Below, one piece after another: positions 1 to 10,678 of a stretch of DNA of 64,000 nucleotides. Below the pieces are notes generated by a model. The model searched no databases, was not told where the DNA came from, and saw only the letters and a list, made by a program, of their open reading frames with translations. The stretch's first letter is position 1, and each line of letters opens with the position of its first letter. This DNA is from Fragilariopsis cylindrus CCMP1102. Its lineage: Eukaryota > Bacillariophyta > Bacillariophyceae > Bacillariales > Bacillariaceae. Location of the stretch: assembly GCA_900095095.1 (NCBI GenBank), contig FMBT01000385.1, positions 144,079 through 208,078 on the forward strand. Direction: 5' to 3'. The position numbers and the translations under genes were made by a program.

Positions 1-1256
1 TCTCGAGCACTCATGAAATTGCCTGATACCTCACAAACAGTTTTGTCTGTAGTAGTATCAGATCTAACAAAATTCAATTTCAGGTGTTGGACTTCTATCG
101 ATTCTTCCAACGGACCAAGTTGACTGATTAGATTTGCAATTTGACATAGCAGTCTTTGTTTTTTCAAGGTAAGTCGACCTAGTTCTTCGAGAGCAGCAGC
201 AGCATCACTTGACGACGACGGGGAAGGTTTATCAGTCGTCGTATCGTTTGCTCCGCTAGGATCGTTGTCATCATTTGTTGTTGCATCTGGATCTTTCTTT
301 ATAGGATCAGCTCCTTCATGATCTATATTATTTCGAACCTTCCTCTTTCGGTTCGATTTTAATTGGATTTTCTAGTTTTATTTGTCTTCTTATCTACTGC
401 ATCGTCCTTGTTATCTTCTTTATTGCTCTCGTCGTTCGTCTGATCTTTCGTCTTTTCTTCATTCTTTTCTTTTTGCTCTTGTCTTTGTTGGTCCAGAACG
501 GTTTCCTCCTTTGTTTGTAGTTCCATCAGATTTATTAATGCCTTTTCTAGCTCGACTTTCATATCTTCCAACTGCATTTCAGCCCGAACTAACTCGTCCA
601 CTTTTTCCTCGCTGACATCGACAACGTAATCATTCCCACCGCGTGTTTGTGATTGTCTTGATAACTCTCGTTTGAGTTTTTCATTATTTCGAGATACCGT
701 CCTTCACAATGCTGTACTAATTCTTGCAGTTTCGAAAATAGACGATGATCGTATCCTATTTTTTCCTTTTCGTCTCTAGACAATGCTACGTATTCTTTCC
801 GTGCCGCCTCATCGACGGTGTACGGGTTAGGTCCGATATCTGATTTCGTATTAACGAATAATTCGTACACATCGATCCCCCATGCACAAAACAAAGGATC
901 GATACCTCGATCGTAACACGATTTACTTCGTTTCGTACCGGGTAAAATCATTCCACCTGCCCCATCTCCCGTAAGTGGTCTTTTACTTTTTCTGGGAAGA
1001 GCGGCACCTATTTTCAATGAAAACCAAAATAAATAAATGTGAAAAATTATTGGTGAAATTTGTTTTTAAAATGGTTTTAATAAAAAAGTTTAAAATCAAC
1101 TACTTATGCATATTTACAAGCTACCAATCGATATACAAACACTTGAAACACATAGACACATATGAACAACAGGTTCTTACCTGCTGGAAGAAGGGCATTT
1201 CGATCCGCTCCCATCAAATTATCGAGTAAAGACCGGGCTTCAGCATTAGCGGTCAT
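1..1256 (-). CDS. LUC7: LUC7-like U1 snRNP-associated splicing factor (partial, frame-disrupted)
   Basis: Exon 1 (1181-1256) encodes MTANAEARSLLDNLMGADRN, which matches the LUC7 N-terminal 'LLDxLMG' signature. A GT-AG intron (1008-1180) joins it in frame to exon 2, which begins at 1007. Exon 2 carries the family's first zinc-finger region (CYDRGIDPLFCAWGIDVYEL), a charged coiled-coil stretch, and the start of the second finger region (KTVCEVSGNFMSARD), where the window ends. LUC7 proteins act in the U1 snRNP during 5' splice-site selection. The frame shifts near 701 (CEG to TVSRNNEKLKREL) and near 370 in an AAAA run; restoring one base at each gives a continuous protein. Several canonical zinc ligands look replaced (GPNP where CP is usual, VCEVSG where VCEVCG is usual). 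The family call is firm. Whether the breaks are real is not. Confidence 0.82.
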
Positions 1257-2762
1257 GGTGATACGATACGATACGATCAGGTCAGGACTTCCTAATAAAC
1301 GCCAATTCTATCGCCTTCGATGTCTCTGATTCACTAATGTGTTAAAAGTACTGATTGTTCTACCGGTAACCTTTCTTGGGGGGTTGATACCGTACAATAT
1401 ATGTATGCTTTCAATAAAATAAATATATGTTTGCAATACCGATTATACAAGTGTATAGTAATAACAACGTCAAACGCGACCCGTGCAAAATTTCTCTTAA
1501 AGAAGTGGACGGATGGACAGACAGACATAATGCTGTATAAATTTTAAACCTTCAATAAGGAACAACAAAATGAAAAGCACCATAATTTTTCACTAGATGA
1601 ATATGTTGTATGTGGCTGTTTCCACACACACAAACGACTCATTTATTTCATCATCTCCTTATTGCAACATAATTCAACTGATTTCACTTGGATGGTCTAG
1701 TTTCTTCAAGCGTGGGGAAGCATGGGAGTAAGTCAAGATTCGCTAGTGAATGACCACATAGTAGTATGAACCTCAGTAGATCGTAGGCACTATTGAGCAC
1801 CTATGCTCACTCTCTATATAGTACCACACTATTGTATGTATTATTAGTTGTAGTATATATGGATTTTGAATGCATTTACGCATTTACGCTTTCACTTCTC
1901 CAGACTGGGCTTTGACATCCTTGACTTAGATTCTCTGTGGTGGCAGAGTCGGCAATAAGAGCAAGACATCCTTGACTTAGATTCTCTGTGGTGGCAGAGC
2001 AGGCAATAAGAGCAACTATGATTATTTGATACATGATTGGTTTGAACTGACTCAATACCCATAGCAGAATATTGACTGTGTTGGTCAAAATAGGAAACCT
2101 TTAAGTAGATTGTGACAGGTGACATGCATGTTTTATTACTATGTACATTTTTGATATCCTATTTTACATTTTTAGTCCAGAAGGTGGGCCAGCCAGAAAA
2201 GTGCTTACTACTACATCACTACAGAAGTTAATCATGTCAATAGATCTGTGGAGAATTTAATTTTTATTCAAGTTAGAATGGTACATGATGGGAAGCTAAG
2301 ATATAATTTGAGGCTACCCAGCCGGATAGACATCATATTAGAAATAATGCAACAATGGAAACCCCTAAGTTATGACATAAATAATGCAATCTCACTCTGT
2401 CACATGGAGCAATATGTATGTATATGACACCTTTCATGCTATTCTAAGCAAAGTAGTACTATATGATGCACATTGGTGAAATATCCATAATGATGTTTAC
2501 TAGAATTATTTAGGTTCCAAAAAAGTGCCATTAAAGTGAAGTTGAGCAAATAATGCTATGTATATAGATTGTGTGAGGTCTGTGTTCTAGCCTGATTACT
2601 ATGGCTGTTTATCAAAATGCATTGTATACAATAGAAGGTTTTTCTTTCCTACATACGGTACATACGTCAGTTAAAGTTTCGGTAGATTAGTATTTTTGAG
2701 CAACGCAAATAGAAGTATTCCCAAGTTCTTTCCACTCCTCGTCTATCTCGATATTACTGTTA
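1257..2762. other. Intergenic region, no supported gene
   Basis: This 1.5 kb stretch lies between LUC7 and GSDH-A. I see only short ORFs without coding character. It holds one 51-base tandem duplication (listed separately). The genes on either side are both on the minus strand. Confidence 0.6.
1914..2015. repeat. Two-copy 51-base tandem repeat
   Basis: Two adjacent 51-base units (1914-1964 and 1965-2015) begin GACATCCTTGACTTAG and end AATAAGAGCAA. They differ only around the TC/CA dinucleotide in GAG(TC/CA)GGC. Near-identity implies a recent duplication. No gene is evident here. Confidence 0.9.
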
Positions 2763-5700
2763 TCAAAAGGAAGACGACGAGCTTGTCTCATATGTATCAT
2801 TGAGGACATCTTGATCCGAGCCTAACGAGGAATCTAATTTGACAGCTGTTGTATTAGTAGCAGCAACATTTATATTGGTATCGGGAATGTCTGAGGGAAG
2901 ATTTTCTTCGTCTCCATGATTGGAGTGAAAATCGCCAGTTTCAGGGATTTCATCAACGTAGCCTCTCAAAATAGTAGCAGGAGTCTTTTTCCTCTTTCTT
3001 TTTTTCCTCAAGCAACCTTCTAGTAGAACTACAAATAAAATTATCAGACATGCCATGACGATTAAGACAATACCGGTAATTCCCAGGCCAGCGTTTTCGT
3101 TGTTGTGCTTATTTTCTTCAATTTGTGCACTTGCCTGCATCATGTCTGCCATACCATCGTTCAAACTGGAAATTTCCTGAGAATTTACCTCAACACTTTC
3201 TCCAGTGTCTTCTAAATTAATTTCAACATCTTCCTGGATATTTTTCTTTTCGTCTGCGTCGAAGCCTTCTTTAATATCATTCTCGTTACCTTCCAAGACG
3301 TCATTGATATATTCATTAATTGGGTGATCCTCACCAGAAATGATGTCAATCTTACTTTCGTCATCGTCTTGTTCGGATTCAGGTTCGTTATCCGACGCAT
3401 CATCCACTTGCTCTGGTTCTTCATCAATACTCTCAGACATGCATGCCATCGATACACATGACCCACTGCAACATTCCTCGTCTGATATGCATATCCAGTA
3501 ATCCTGAGCACAGTAGATAGCTAGTACGGTAGGCTTGGTGTCTGAGAGTGTAATCTTGCGTTCACGTTGTGTATTTCCGTCCCACCACGACTGGAATGGT
3601 AGGGTGGTTGATCCTTTGCGAGTACATTGAGTTTGTGATCTTTCCAAGAAACGATTTGATTATTGGTTTGCAACGGATAAAGGTCAACAGACACTTCGAT
3701 GCCTGGTGGCACGCTTTCGATATCAACATTTATCTTCCAAGGTTGTATCAGACGATCAACTTCAGTGGTAAGTCCATCACTATCTGTAGCCTTTAGAATG
3801 ACTTGTAGATAACTGTTGGTAGAAGCGAAGAAGTCTTCTGGCTCGGGAGCGGGGAAAAGCATCACATCATTACCATCAGTAGGATCTTGAAAAGGATGAT
3901 AGTGATCGGCATGATGTTTGCGTACTTCCCAAGTGAGTTTCGAATCATCCAAGCGGTTGCCTTGGTGATCGAATGCCTTCCTTTGAGCTGAAGTATTTGA
4001 CCAACATAGAATTCATCACCTTCAAGTGGAGATGAAATGGTAACAGTGGGAGGTTACCTATTGTGATCACCATCGAGCTCTGTGAGCAAGTCCTGCAGTG
4101 TCAGTGACCACCAATATAACATCATATTTCCCCGGTTCTTCAAAAACATGCGCTGGCTTCCTATTTGTGGATGTTGTGCCATCGTCGAAGTCCCAAGCAT
4201 AATCTAAATCATCACCGTCTGCATCACTACTCGAACTTCCATCGAACTCAAATGTCTCCCCACTGTGTAATTATAGTCCAGATCTTTCAATTTGATTCTA
4301 GGAACCGGTGGCGTATTATCAACGTCATCGGTGTATCGGATACGCATTACCTGTTCGGTACCGTCACGAGAAATAACGTACAGGGCTTGCGTATCCTATA
4401 ATAATGTAGATTTGAATATTGGCATTGATATATTTGTTAGAGAGCTACTTCGCATAATGCATGGAATAATAATAGCAACAGCAGCAGCAATGTTAACAAT
4501 AGATAATCGAACATCGATTTACCTTGTAGGGTCCGAAGAAAATATCGGTGATTCCACCCTGCTTGATTCCGTCGACTTTAGGGACTTGATAAAATGTTTC
4601 ATTTCTGTATCCAGACGCTGGTGGTCTACAAGAGCGACAGTGCGAATCTGCGTCTTCGATCATACTGTAGATTTCAAGGAAAATAAAATCGGCATAGAAA
4701 AATTTATACTCGGAAGGCCATCCTAAGTTATTCGGTACAATAGCCGCTCCTGAGATACACCCACCCTCTTTAAGGTCGCGATGTTGGTACCAATGAAATG
4801 GTTCAAGAATATTTTTATCACCAGGGAGTTGACACCGATAATCGTAACCGTGTAAACAAGGACCCTCATGCACGGGATAGCCATAGTTGCGACCGCGAAA
4901 GTCATCTCCGCCCCAACTAAAATACAATGAATAAGTCGAGAATAGATGGGATATCCGCATCGATTAGAAATGAGAAATAGTTGCTTCTCTTTTGAGAAAC
5001 TAATAGTCATCTGATACATTATCGCATACAACAAACAAAAACAAATTACCCTAACCCTACAGATTCAACAAAATTGATATGTTATTGACTTACTCCAATT
5101 CTTCCCAATACGAACCTCCCACATCAGATATGGTAACTTCACTTTATCTTCTTCATTCGGGTCCATTACCATCCTAAATGGATTACGTAATCCATTTGCA
5201 AATACTTCAGAACAAACCGCATCATCCGGGCATCTTTTGGAGTATATCCTTCCGTATCTGCACATCGATAACTATTATATTCATCTTGATCTGCAAACGG
5301 GTTATCATCAGGGACAGTTCCGTCTTCATTTAAACGATAATCGACCCATGGACATTATTTAATGGTTGGACCGTATCTTGATTACCACTATCACCGGTCG
5401 TTATATACAATTTTCCGTCATTGCCGAATTCCATAGCACCACCATTATGAACATTTTTATATGATTTCCCTCCTCTCCAAATTATTTCTTTACTATCCAT
5501 ATCAAGTTCTAACGTATCGGGATCCATACGGAATCGAGCTACTATATTCCATGGTGCATCATCTGTTTTTTCGGGACAACCCTATCATATCATATGTATG
5601 AAGAATAAGATGAAGATGAAAATGGATTAGCGCGGACTAGGACGAACATTTAGAAGCAAATCAAAGCAAATTGAATATATTCAATTCATTTCACTTGTAC

Positions 5701-6296
5701 GGTACGCACCTCTACGTAGACTGGATAGAATATATAAACAAGGTTATTCTCCTCAAAGTCGGGATGTATGGTTATCCCTTGAATACCTCGTTCTCCGTTA
5801 GTACAGAGATCTTTATTATCAAATCGAAGATCAATAATGGTCGTAGATTGATCAGACTCATCAGGATTTTCAAGTACCTTTATTCTTCCGGTTTTTGATG
5901 CTAAAATTAACATAGGTTTTCCATTTTGTCTTGGATTTGTTGACTATGTATAATAGTAGCCGATAAGAGATAAGGAACAGAAAAAACATGTATATTATTA
6001 TACAACATAGGACATATACCAATTTGTTATTCATATCGGTATTTCAAAAACGAAGAAGAAATTTTAGAAAAGTTAGCCTTGGCTTGTGACAACAGCTTGT
6101 AAAAACTTCTCAACAATGCAAATTATGTTCCTTGCTTTTTTCTGTTATGATATCTTACCCATACACCTGTAACTGCGGGGATATTCCCGACTATTTCTTT
6201 AACAAATCCAGGAGGGAGAGAATATGCTAAATAGGGCAGTATCAACAAAAGAAGAACAAACGAACATGACAATGACGACGTCATGATTCTTTGCAT
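2763..6296 (-). CDS. GSDH-A: secreted sugar-dehydrogenase-like beta-propeller with PKD domain and C-terminal TM (frame-disrupted)
   Basis: Exons are 6159-6296, 5710-5943, 5094-5581, 4916-4523 and 4395-2763, all with GT-AG borders. The start at 6296 gives a signal peptide (LSCSFVLLLLILPYLAYS). The ectodomain resembles glucose/sorbosone dehydrogenase propellers: CTNGERGIQGITIHPDF, HNGGAMEFGNDGKLYITTGD, GLRNPFRM, NYGYPVHEGPC. A PKD-like domain (FDGSSSSDADGDDL) follows, then an Ig/PKD-like segment, a six-cysteine knot (C-x6-C-x5-CC-x3-C-x4-C), an acidic linker, one TM segment (GITGIVLIVMACLIILFVVL) and a short KKRKRKK-led cytoplasmic tail. About eight single-base losses break the frame (near 5335, 5229, 5142, 4260, 4080, 4050, 3978 and 3597); paralogues B and C show the intended reading. 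It is either a decaying copy or has consensus errors. Ligand and catalysis are unknown. Confidence 0.75.
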
Positions 6297-8132
6297 CGTC
6301 ATCGTCTACCAACAAGTTTGTATTCGGGTCGTCGTGAGTACAAAGCAAACTGTACTGCAAAGATATGCGAATTTATGCTTAGCTAACGTTACTTCTATTA
6401 TAGTAGCTATTGTTTCAGAGTTCATAGGTAGATTTCTTTCTCTATCTTACTTTAGGGGAACTATTACAAAATTACAAAATTGGAAGGGTATGGATGAATG
6501 ATGGATTGCTAATACAACGATACGACACATTTAGCACATCAGTTTCCGTTGGCGGTTTTGGCGCGCCAGTCATCACGCCGCGAGCTAAAAATCTGGCTGG
6601 TTAGCTGTTCAATTTTTACAGGATTATTACAGTACACATTATCATTATTTGCGCCTTTGCTGAGCTTATCAGTAAGTAACAGATTAATAGATTTCAGCAG
6701 AAGAAGCCACAACCAAGAACTTCAGCATAGACTGGCTGCATGTTAATGCTTTTGCTGGTGACTGTTACCTACAAAATATAGTCAATTTTTGCTCAAAAGA
6801 AACCATATGCATCTATCTTGTGCACATCCAATAAATATTGAACAGGAGACTGTGAGATATCATAGTAAGAATGATGATATATCTACTTTCTTAAAGAAAG
6901 CTAATACTCTAGAAACACGAAGCTAACAAAACATTTATGCCAACAACAACAATCTACTAAAAAATACATTCATTGTTTTCTTCTACATTCGTTGGTAGGA
7001 TTGGTGTAATAGTTTTTTAGCTTCTTCACTGATGCACATAATTTACACCATAAACAGGTGGAGACCAGTCATCGACCATAGTATGAAGACAGTAAAAGAG
7101 ATGGCGCAATCACAAAGTATACCAATATGGAGGCACTATACTGCTGACAAGCCAGCAAAGACAAAGTAACTAGGCGAGCATCCACAAGAAAACATGACCT
7201 CCCAAAGAGACTGTTAAACAACCCACTGGCAAATGTATTCGCCAGAAATAAACCAAAACGGTTGACCAGTAAGGCCCCCACACCAATCCAGAAACAGAAG
7301 TACAAGGTAGATAACATACTTACTAAGATGTTTAGAAATTTGGGGAAACGGAGATCAACGAGCAGAGTGCACCCGGTATAGGGAGTGGAGGAACAGTCCA
7401 TTGATGACAGATTCGGTGATGTACCAACTTAATTGTGTACTAATAATATAGAGTAATCATAGGCAGGTCGACTGTTGACTTACTTGTCTTTCTAAGGTGG
7501 TAAGGAGCAGCGCGGCAGCTTCTAAATAACAAGTTATATAATTTACACCATGAGGCCCTCCTCATTAACCTAAACGACCAAAAACAATAGTACTTGCAGC
7601 AGTTACAGTAATAGCAACAATAAAAGTAATAATCAATGACAATATTGAATGGGGAGGGGGGGGGGAGGGGGCTATTAAATAATTAGTTAGGAGCAGTTTA
7701 TAGACAATTTGGTAGTAAGTTGCATTATTTTGATATAAGATGTGTAGAGAATATTGTACTAGTCAAACCTACATTGATGGTAGAATAACTTTCTAAAAGT
7801 GCATCTCTGATGGAGCACATTATTTCGCAATATGAATATCTATTAGAAAGCAGAGCTATTCATCATTTTTAACTCGCTGGGTTCAATCAAACCGATTTTG
7901 TTCTAATATTTTGTTTGCTACTTCATAGTTCTGAAAGTCAGCAGCAGCGTTTTATTGCAAGATGGATTAGGTGCAACATGAGCCGTAGTCGCCTTCACAA
8001 TCACGCAAAATAGACCTCCATCTCCACAGTGCTGGTAGCTGGTGATTAAACGTAATCCATTGAAGTCCGGCTAATTGTTATCCAAGAATTGGAAATGTAA
8101 TGATTTTTCTTTCTTTTCTGCTGATTGTTGTT
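6297..8132. other. Intergenic region with one doubtful small ORF
   Basis: This 1.8 kb stretch contains a G-rich run near 7645-7670 and AT-rich sequence. The only ORF worth naming is the hydrophobic one at 7069-7401, listed separately. Nothing else is supported. Confidence 0.5.
7069..7401 (-). CDS. Possible small membrane protein, unrecognised
   Basis: An ATG-started 110-codon ORF. Two hydrophobic stretches (around FLNILVSMLSTLYFCFWIG and YSASILVYFVIAPSLLL) could be membrane segments. I recognise no family. The ORF sits alone in a gene-poor interval, and hydrophobic ORFs arise by chance in AT-rich DNA, so it may not be a gene. Confidence 0.2.
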   Translation of the reverse strand: MDCSSTPYTGCTLLVDLRFPKFLNILVSMLSTLYFCFWIGVGALLVNRFGLFLANTFASGLFNSLFGRSCFLVDARLVTLSLLACQQYSASILVYFVIAPSLLLSSYYGR

Positions 8133-8776
8133 CTATAGTGTTCTTCCTTTCATAACTCTTCTATGTTTCCGCCATTTACTAGTTGTCGTCTTTCGAACAA
8201 TCCATGATATGAAAATACCAGCCAAAACCAGTGCAGCAATCAATAACTGACCAACAGTTTTCGGTATATTCGACGATGTTACATTATTCTTGTGATGATA
8301 ATATTGGTCATCGTGATTAATTGCAGAATGACCACGAATGCTACGTCCAATTTTTCTCTCAGGGGTGCCATAATCGTAATTGATTCTTTCGTGAATTCCC
8401 GTGATGTGATGCTCTTTATTGTATGCATTCTTACTTTGTAACGGTTTGTCGTCTTCCTTTTCATCTAACAATTCCTTTTTAGTCGTAGTTTTTATCTCTT
8501 TTTTTGATGTCGCAAATGAATATCTTCTTTGCGATGCCACCCAACGTGTTCGTTCCATTCTTTTTTTTCAAGAAAACGATTGATTAGAATTATTTATAAG
8601 CAAAAATAAAAAGGACAGAAGAATAAGTAACAAGAGCGAAACGTTTTTAAAAATAACTCACCTTCTCTCTCTCCTATTTCATCTCTTTCACCACGACCTT
8701 CTCGCAAAACTTCTTCCAGTATAAGCTGCGCTTCAATCTCCTCTGTCGTCTTCTCTTCTTTTCCACCCCGAAGCAT
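8133..8776 (-). CDS. Small tail-anchored membrane protein, unknown family
   Basis: A probable first exon (8662-8776) encodes an acidic helix starting MLRGGKEEKTTEEIEAQLIL and ends at a good GTGAGT donor. An acceptor after a poly-A run puts exon 2 at 8133-8559. Exon 2 encodes a basic, polar region and then one TM segment near the C-terminus (TVGQLLIAALVLAGIFISWI) followed by a short basic tail, the layout of a tail-anchored protein. The two exons are one base out of phase. Either a base is missing, as in several neighbours, or exon 2 starts at its own ATG (8558). No family was recognised. Confidence 0.5.
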
Positions 8777-8779
8777 CAC

Positions 8780-9170
8780 TAAGCATCAACCATCAATCGC
8801 CAGCCAACTCAACTTTACAGTATTGTAAACTGCTATAATTGATGTATGTTTTCTCCGTGATGTAGAAATTTGTTAGATATTTTGAAGTTATTTTTATTTT
8901 TTTAATAAATTACGATCGATATTTTCCGTTCATACGTGGATAAAAAATTATATGAAAGATCCGAAAGATTTCGAGATTTAAAACATTGTTCTTGTTGACG
9001 AGAAATCACATTTTCAGAAAACAATTTGAAATTTGAGAGCCGCAGCACACAACAACTACGGTAACTTTTGATTACTAAGACAGGGGAAGCAATAAAAACC
9101 CCTCTCCTTTCATAACCAACTCTCCTATACACTAATCTCTGCTATAACATCGATTCCATCATCGTCAACA
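8780..9170. promoter_or_regulatory. Divergent intergenic region (probable shared promoter)
   Basis: About 390 bases separate the minus-strand small membrane protein from the plus-strand F-box-like gene. It is AT-rich and has no gene; both promoters must lie here. No specific element is claimed. Confidence 0.4.
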
Positions 9171-10208
9171 ATGCGTCGAGCAAACACCAACAAAAATAAT
9201 AGTCATAATCGTAATCGTAATCGTAAACGTCGTCCTCCTCCTTTTCTACCACCATCGATTGTTATTGGTGATGATAGTATTGCAGGTAGGACACGTCGTC
9301 AAAAAAGAGCGATTGCTTCGAATTGGGATTTACAAACATCTATTATAATTGAAATTATTAGTTGGTTAGATCAAGATAGTCTTATGACTATGAATGTAGT
9401 TTCAAAACAATTATATGATATTATTACTACTAATGAACCTGGAAATAAAAATAAAATTTATCCTGTTTTTGAAGTTAGTGGAAGTTCGACACTAAAATTC
9501 TATCAGAACTTACACAACCATTTTTTGAACAAAGAGACAAAGAACAAGTTACAACGTTACCAGATTATGAGGTTCAAGGATTTAAGCAAGTTTAAGAGCG
9601 GTTCCTTTGAATTACGCCGGATGGAGGAAATTCAAATGAATGGAATTACATCGTTATATCTTTCTTCATCTTCATCAAGAGATAAGACTGACGGCTGCCT
9701 CCTGCGCACCCTCCCGAATATTTTACCAAAATTATATGAAGTCGATTTTTCAAATATTGTTCTTGGTCATATGGTCCTTGACCGATTCTCAAATGAATGT
9801 CCTCTCTTGGAAAAAGTAACCTCAAATAATCATCGGAATCACTACCGCGTAAATGGTTTTGGGATGCATGCTTCCAAAAATTTAAAGGAAATCAATATGA
9901 ACAATTCAAGGTTTATTGTATACGCGAGCGATCGTAGGATATCGGACTTAAACAACCACCACGAAATCTTTATGTTCCATCGTTGTTGCAAAGCTCTTGA
10001 ACGTGTTTCGATTCGGAACATGAACTGGAGTGTTAATTACGGTGACCATCACACCGATTTGGATCAAAGGCTAATTTTCAAACAAAATGTATTAATCAAA
10101 TTTGTTCGAAATGCCCCTTCATCCTTACATTGGTTTCGAAGTGATTTAACTCCAGATAATATGACAATGCTACGAATGGAACGACCTGGAATTGAATTAT
10201 TGAATTGA
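9171..10208 (+). CDS. F-box/LRR-like protein, diatom-type
   Basis: A single-exon, 345-residue protein. Its N-terminus is Asn/Arg-rich (a possible nuclear signal, NRNRNRKRRPPP). At about residues 50-85 the segment LQTSIIIEIISWLDQDSLMT followed by MNVVSKQLYDII resembles an F-box. The rest contains degenerate leucine-rich segments (LPKLYEVDFSNIVLG, KNLKEINMNNS, ALERVSIRNMNW). F-box proteins usually act as SCF ubiquitin-ligase substrate adaptors; that role is inferred here. The ATG at 9171 follows an AACA context. The frame is intact. Multi-copy families of this kind are common in diatoms. Confidence 0.6.
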   Translation: MRRANTNKNNSHNRNRNRKRRPPPFLPPSIVIGDDSIAGRTRRQKRAIASNWDLQTSIIIEIISWLDQDSLMTMNVVSKQLYDIITTNEPGNKNKIYPVFEVSGSSTLKFYQNLHNHFLNKETKNKLQRYQIMRFKDLSKFKSGSFELRRMEEIQMNGITSLYLSSSSSRDKTDGCLLRTLPNILPKLYEVDFSNIVLGHMVLDRFSNECPLLEKVTSNNHRNHYRVNGFGMHASKNLKEINMNNSRFIVYASDRRISDLNNHHEIFMFHRCCKALERVSIRNMNWSVNYGDHHTDLDQRLIFKQNVLIKFVRNAPSSLHWFRSDLTPDNMTMLRMERPGIELLN

Positions 10209-10678
10209 ATTGAACTGAACTGAACTGAATATTTGTACAATTAATTATTAAGATTTAAATATCGCATCCCCCAAAAATTGAAGGGTAGAGACTTTGAGGC
10301 AAATAGAGACATACTGTACGAATTATCTCTTAGTGCTATTGCTCAGTATACATATATGGCACTATTTCTCAGGGATCTAAGAGAATCTAAGGATGGGAGA
10401 ATAGAGGATGGTCAGGATTTCTTATTTTGTTGGTGTCACTATTCAATGGTACTTCGTACTTTACTATATTGAATATGAAAAATTGTAATTTGATTTTCCA
10501 AGTGGACAGGTCACATCAAGTACAAAACGATACATGCAGCACAAGATAGTGATAGTATAGAACTATGTTGCACTTGATTTCTTTATTATTAATGATGGTA
10601 AAAGTACAAAAAAGATCTAAATTTGTTACTATGTAACATTGTTATTTTCTCTCGTTTTACATCTCCTCTAGCTACTAG
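10209..10678. other. Convergent intergenic region
   Basis: About 470 bases between the 3' ends of the F-box-like gene and LRR-D. It is AT-rich with short repeats (TGAAT/TGAAC near 10200-10230). No gene is supported. Confidence 0.5.

Noticed and set aside
975-1229. ORF of 84 codons on the plus strand across the LUC7 intron
   Set aside because: It overlaps the intron and exon borders of LUC7 on the other strand and has no coding character.
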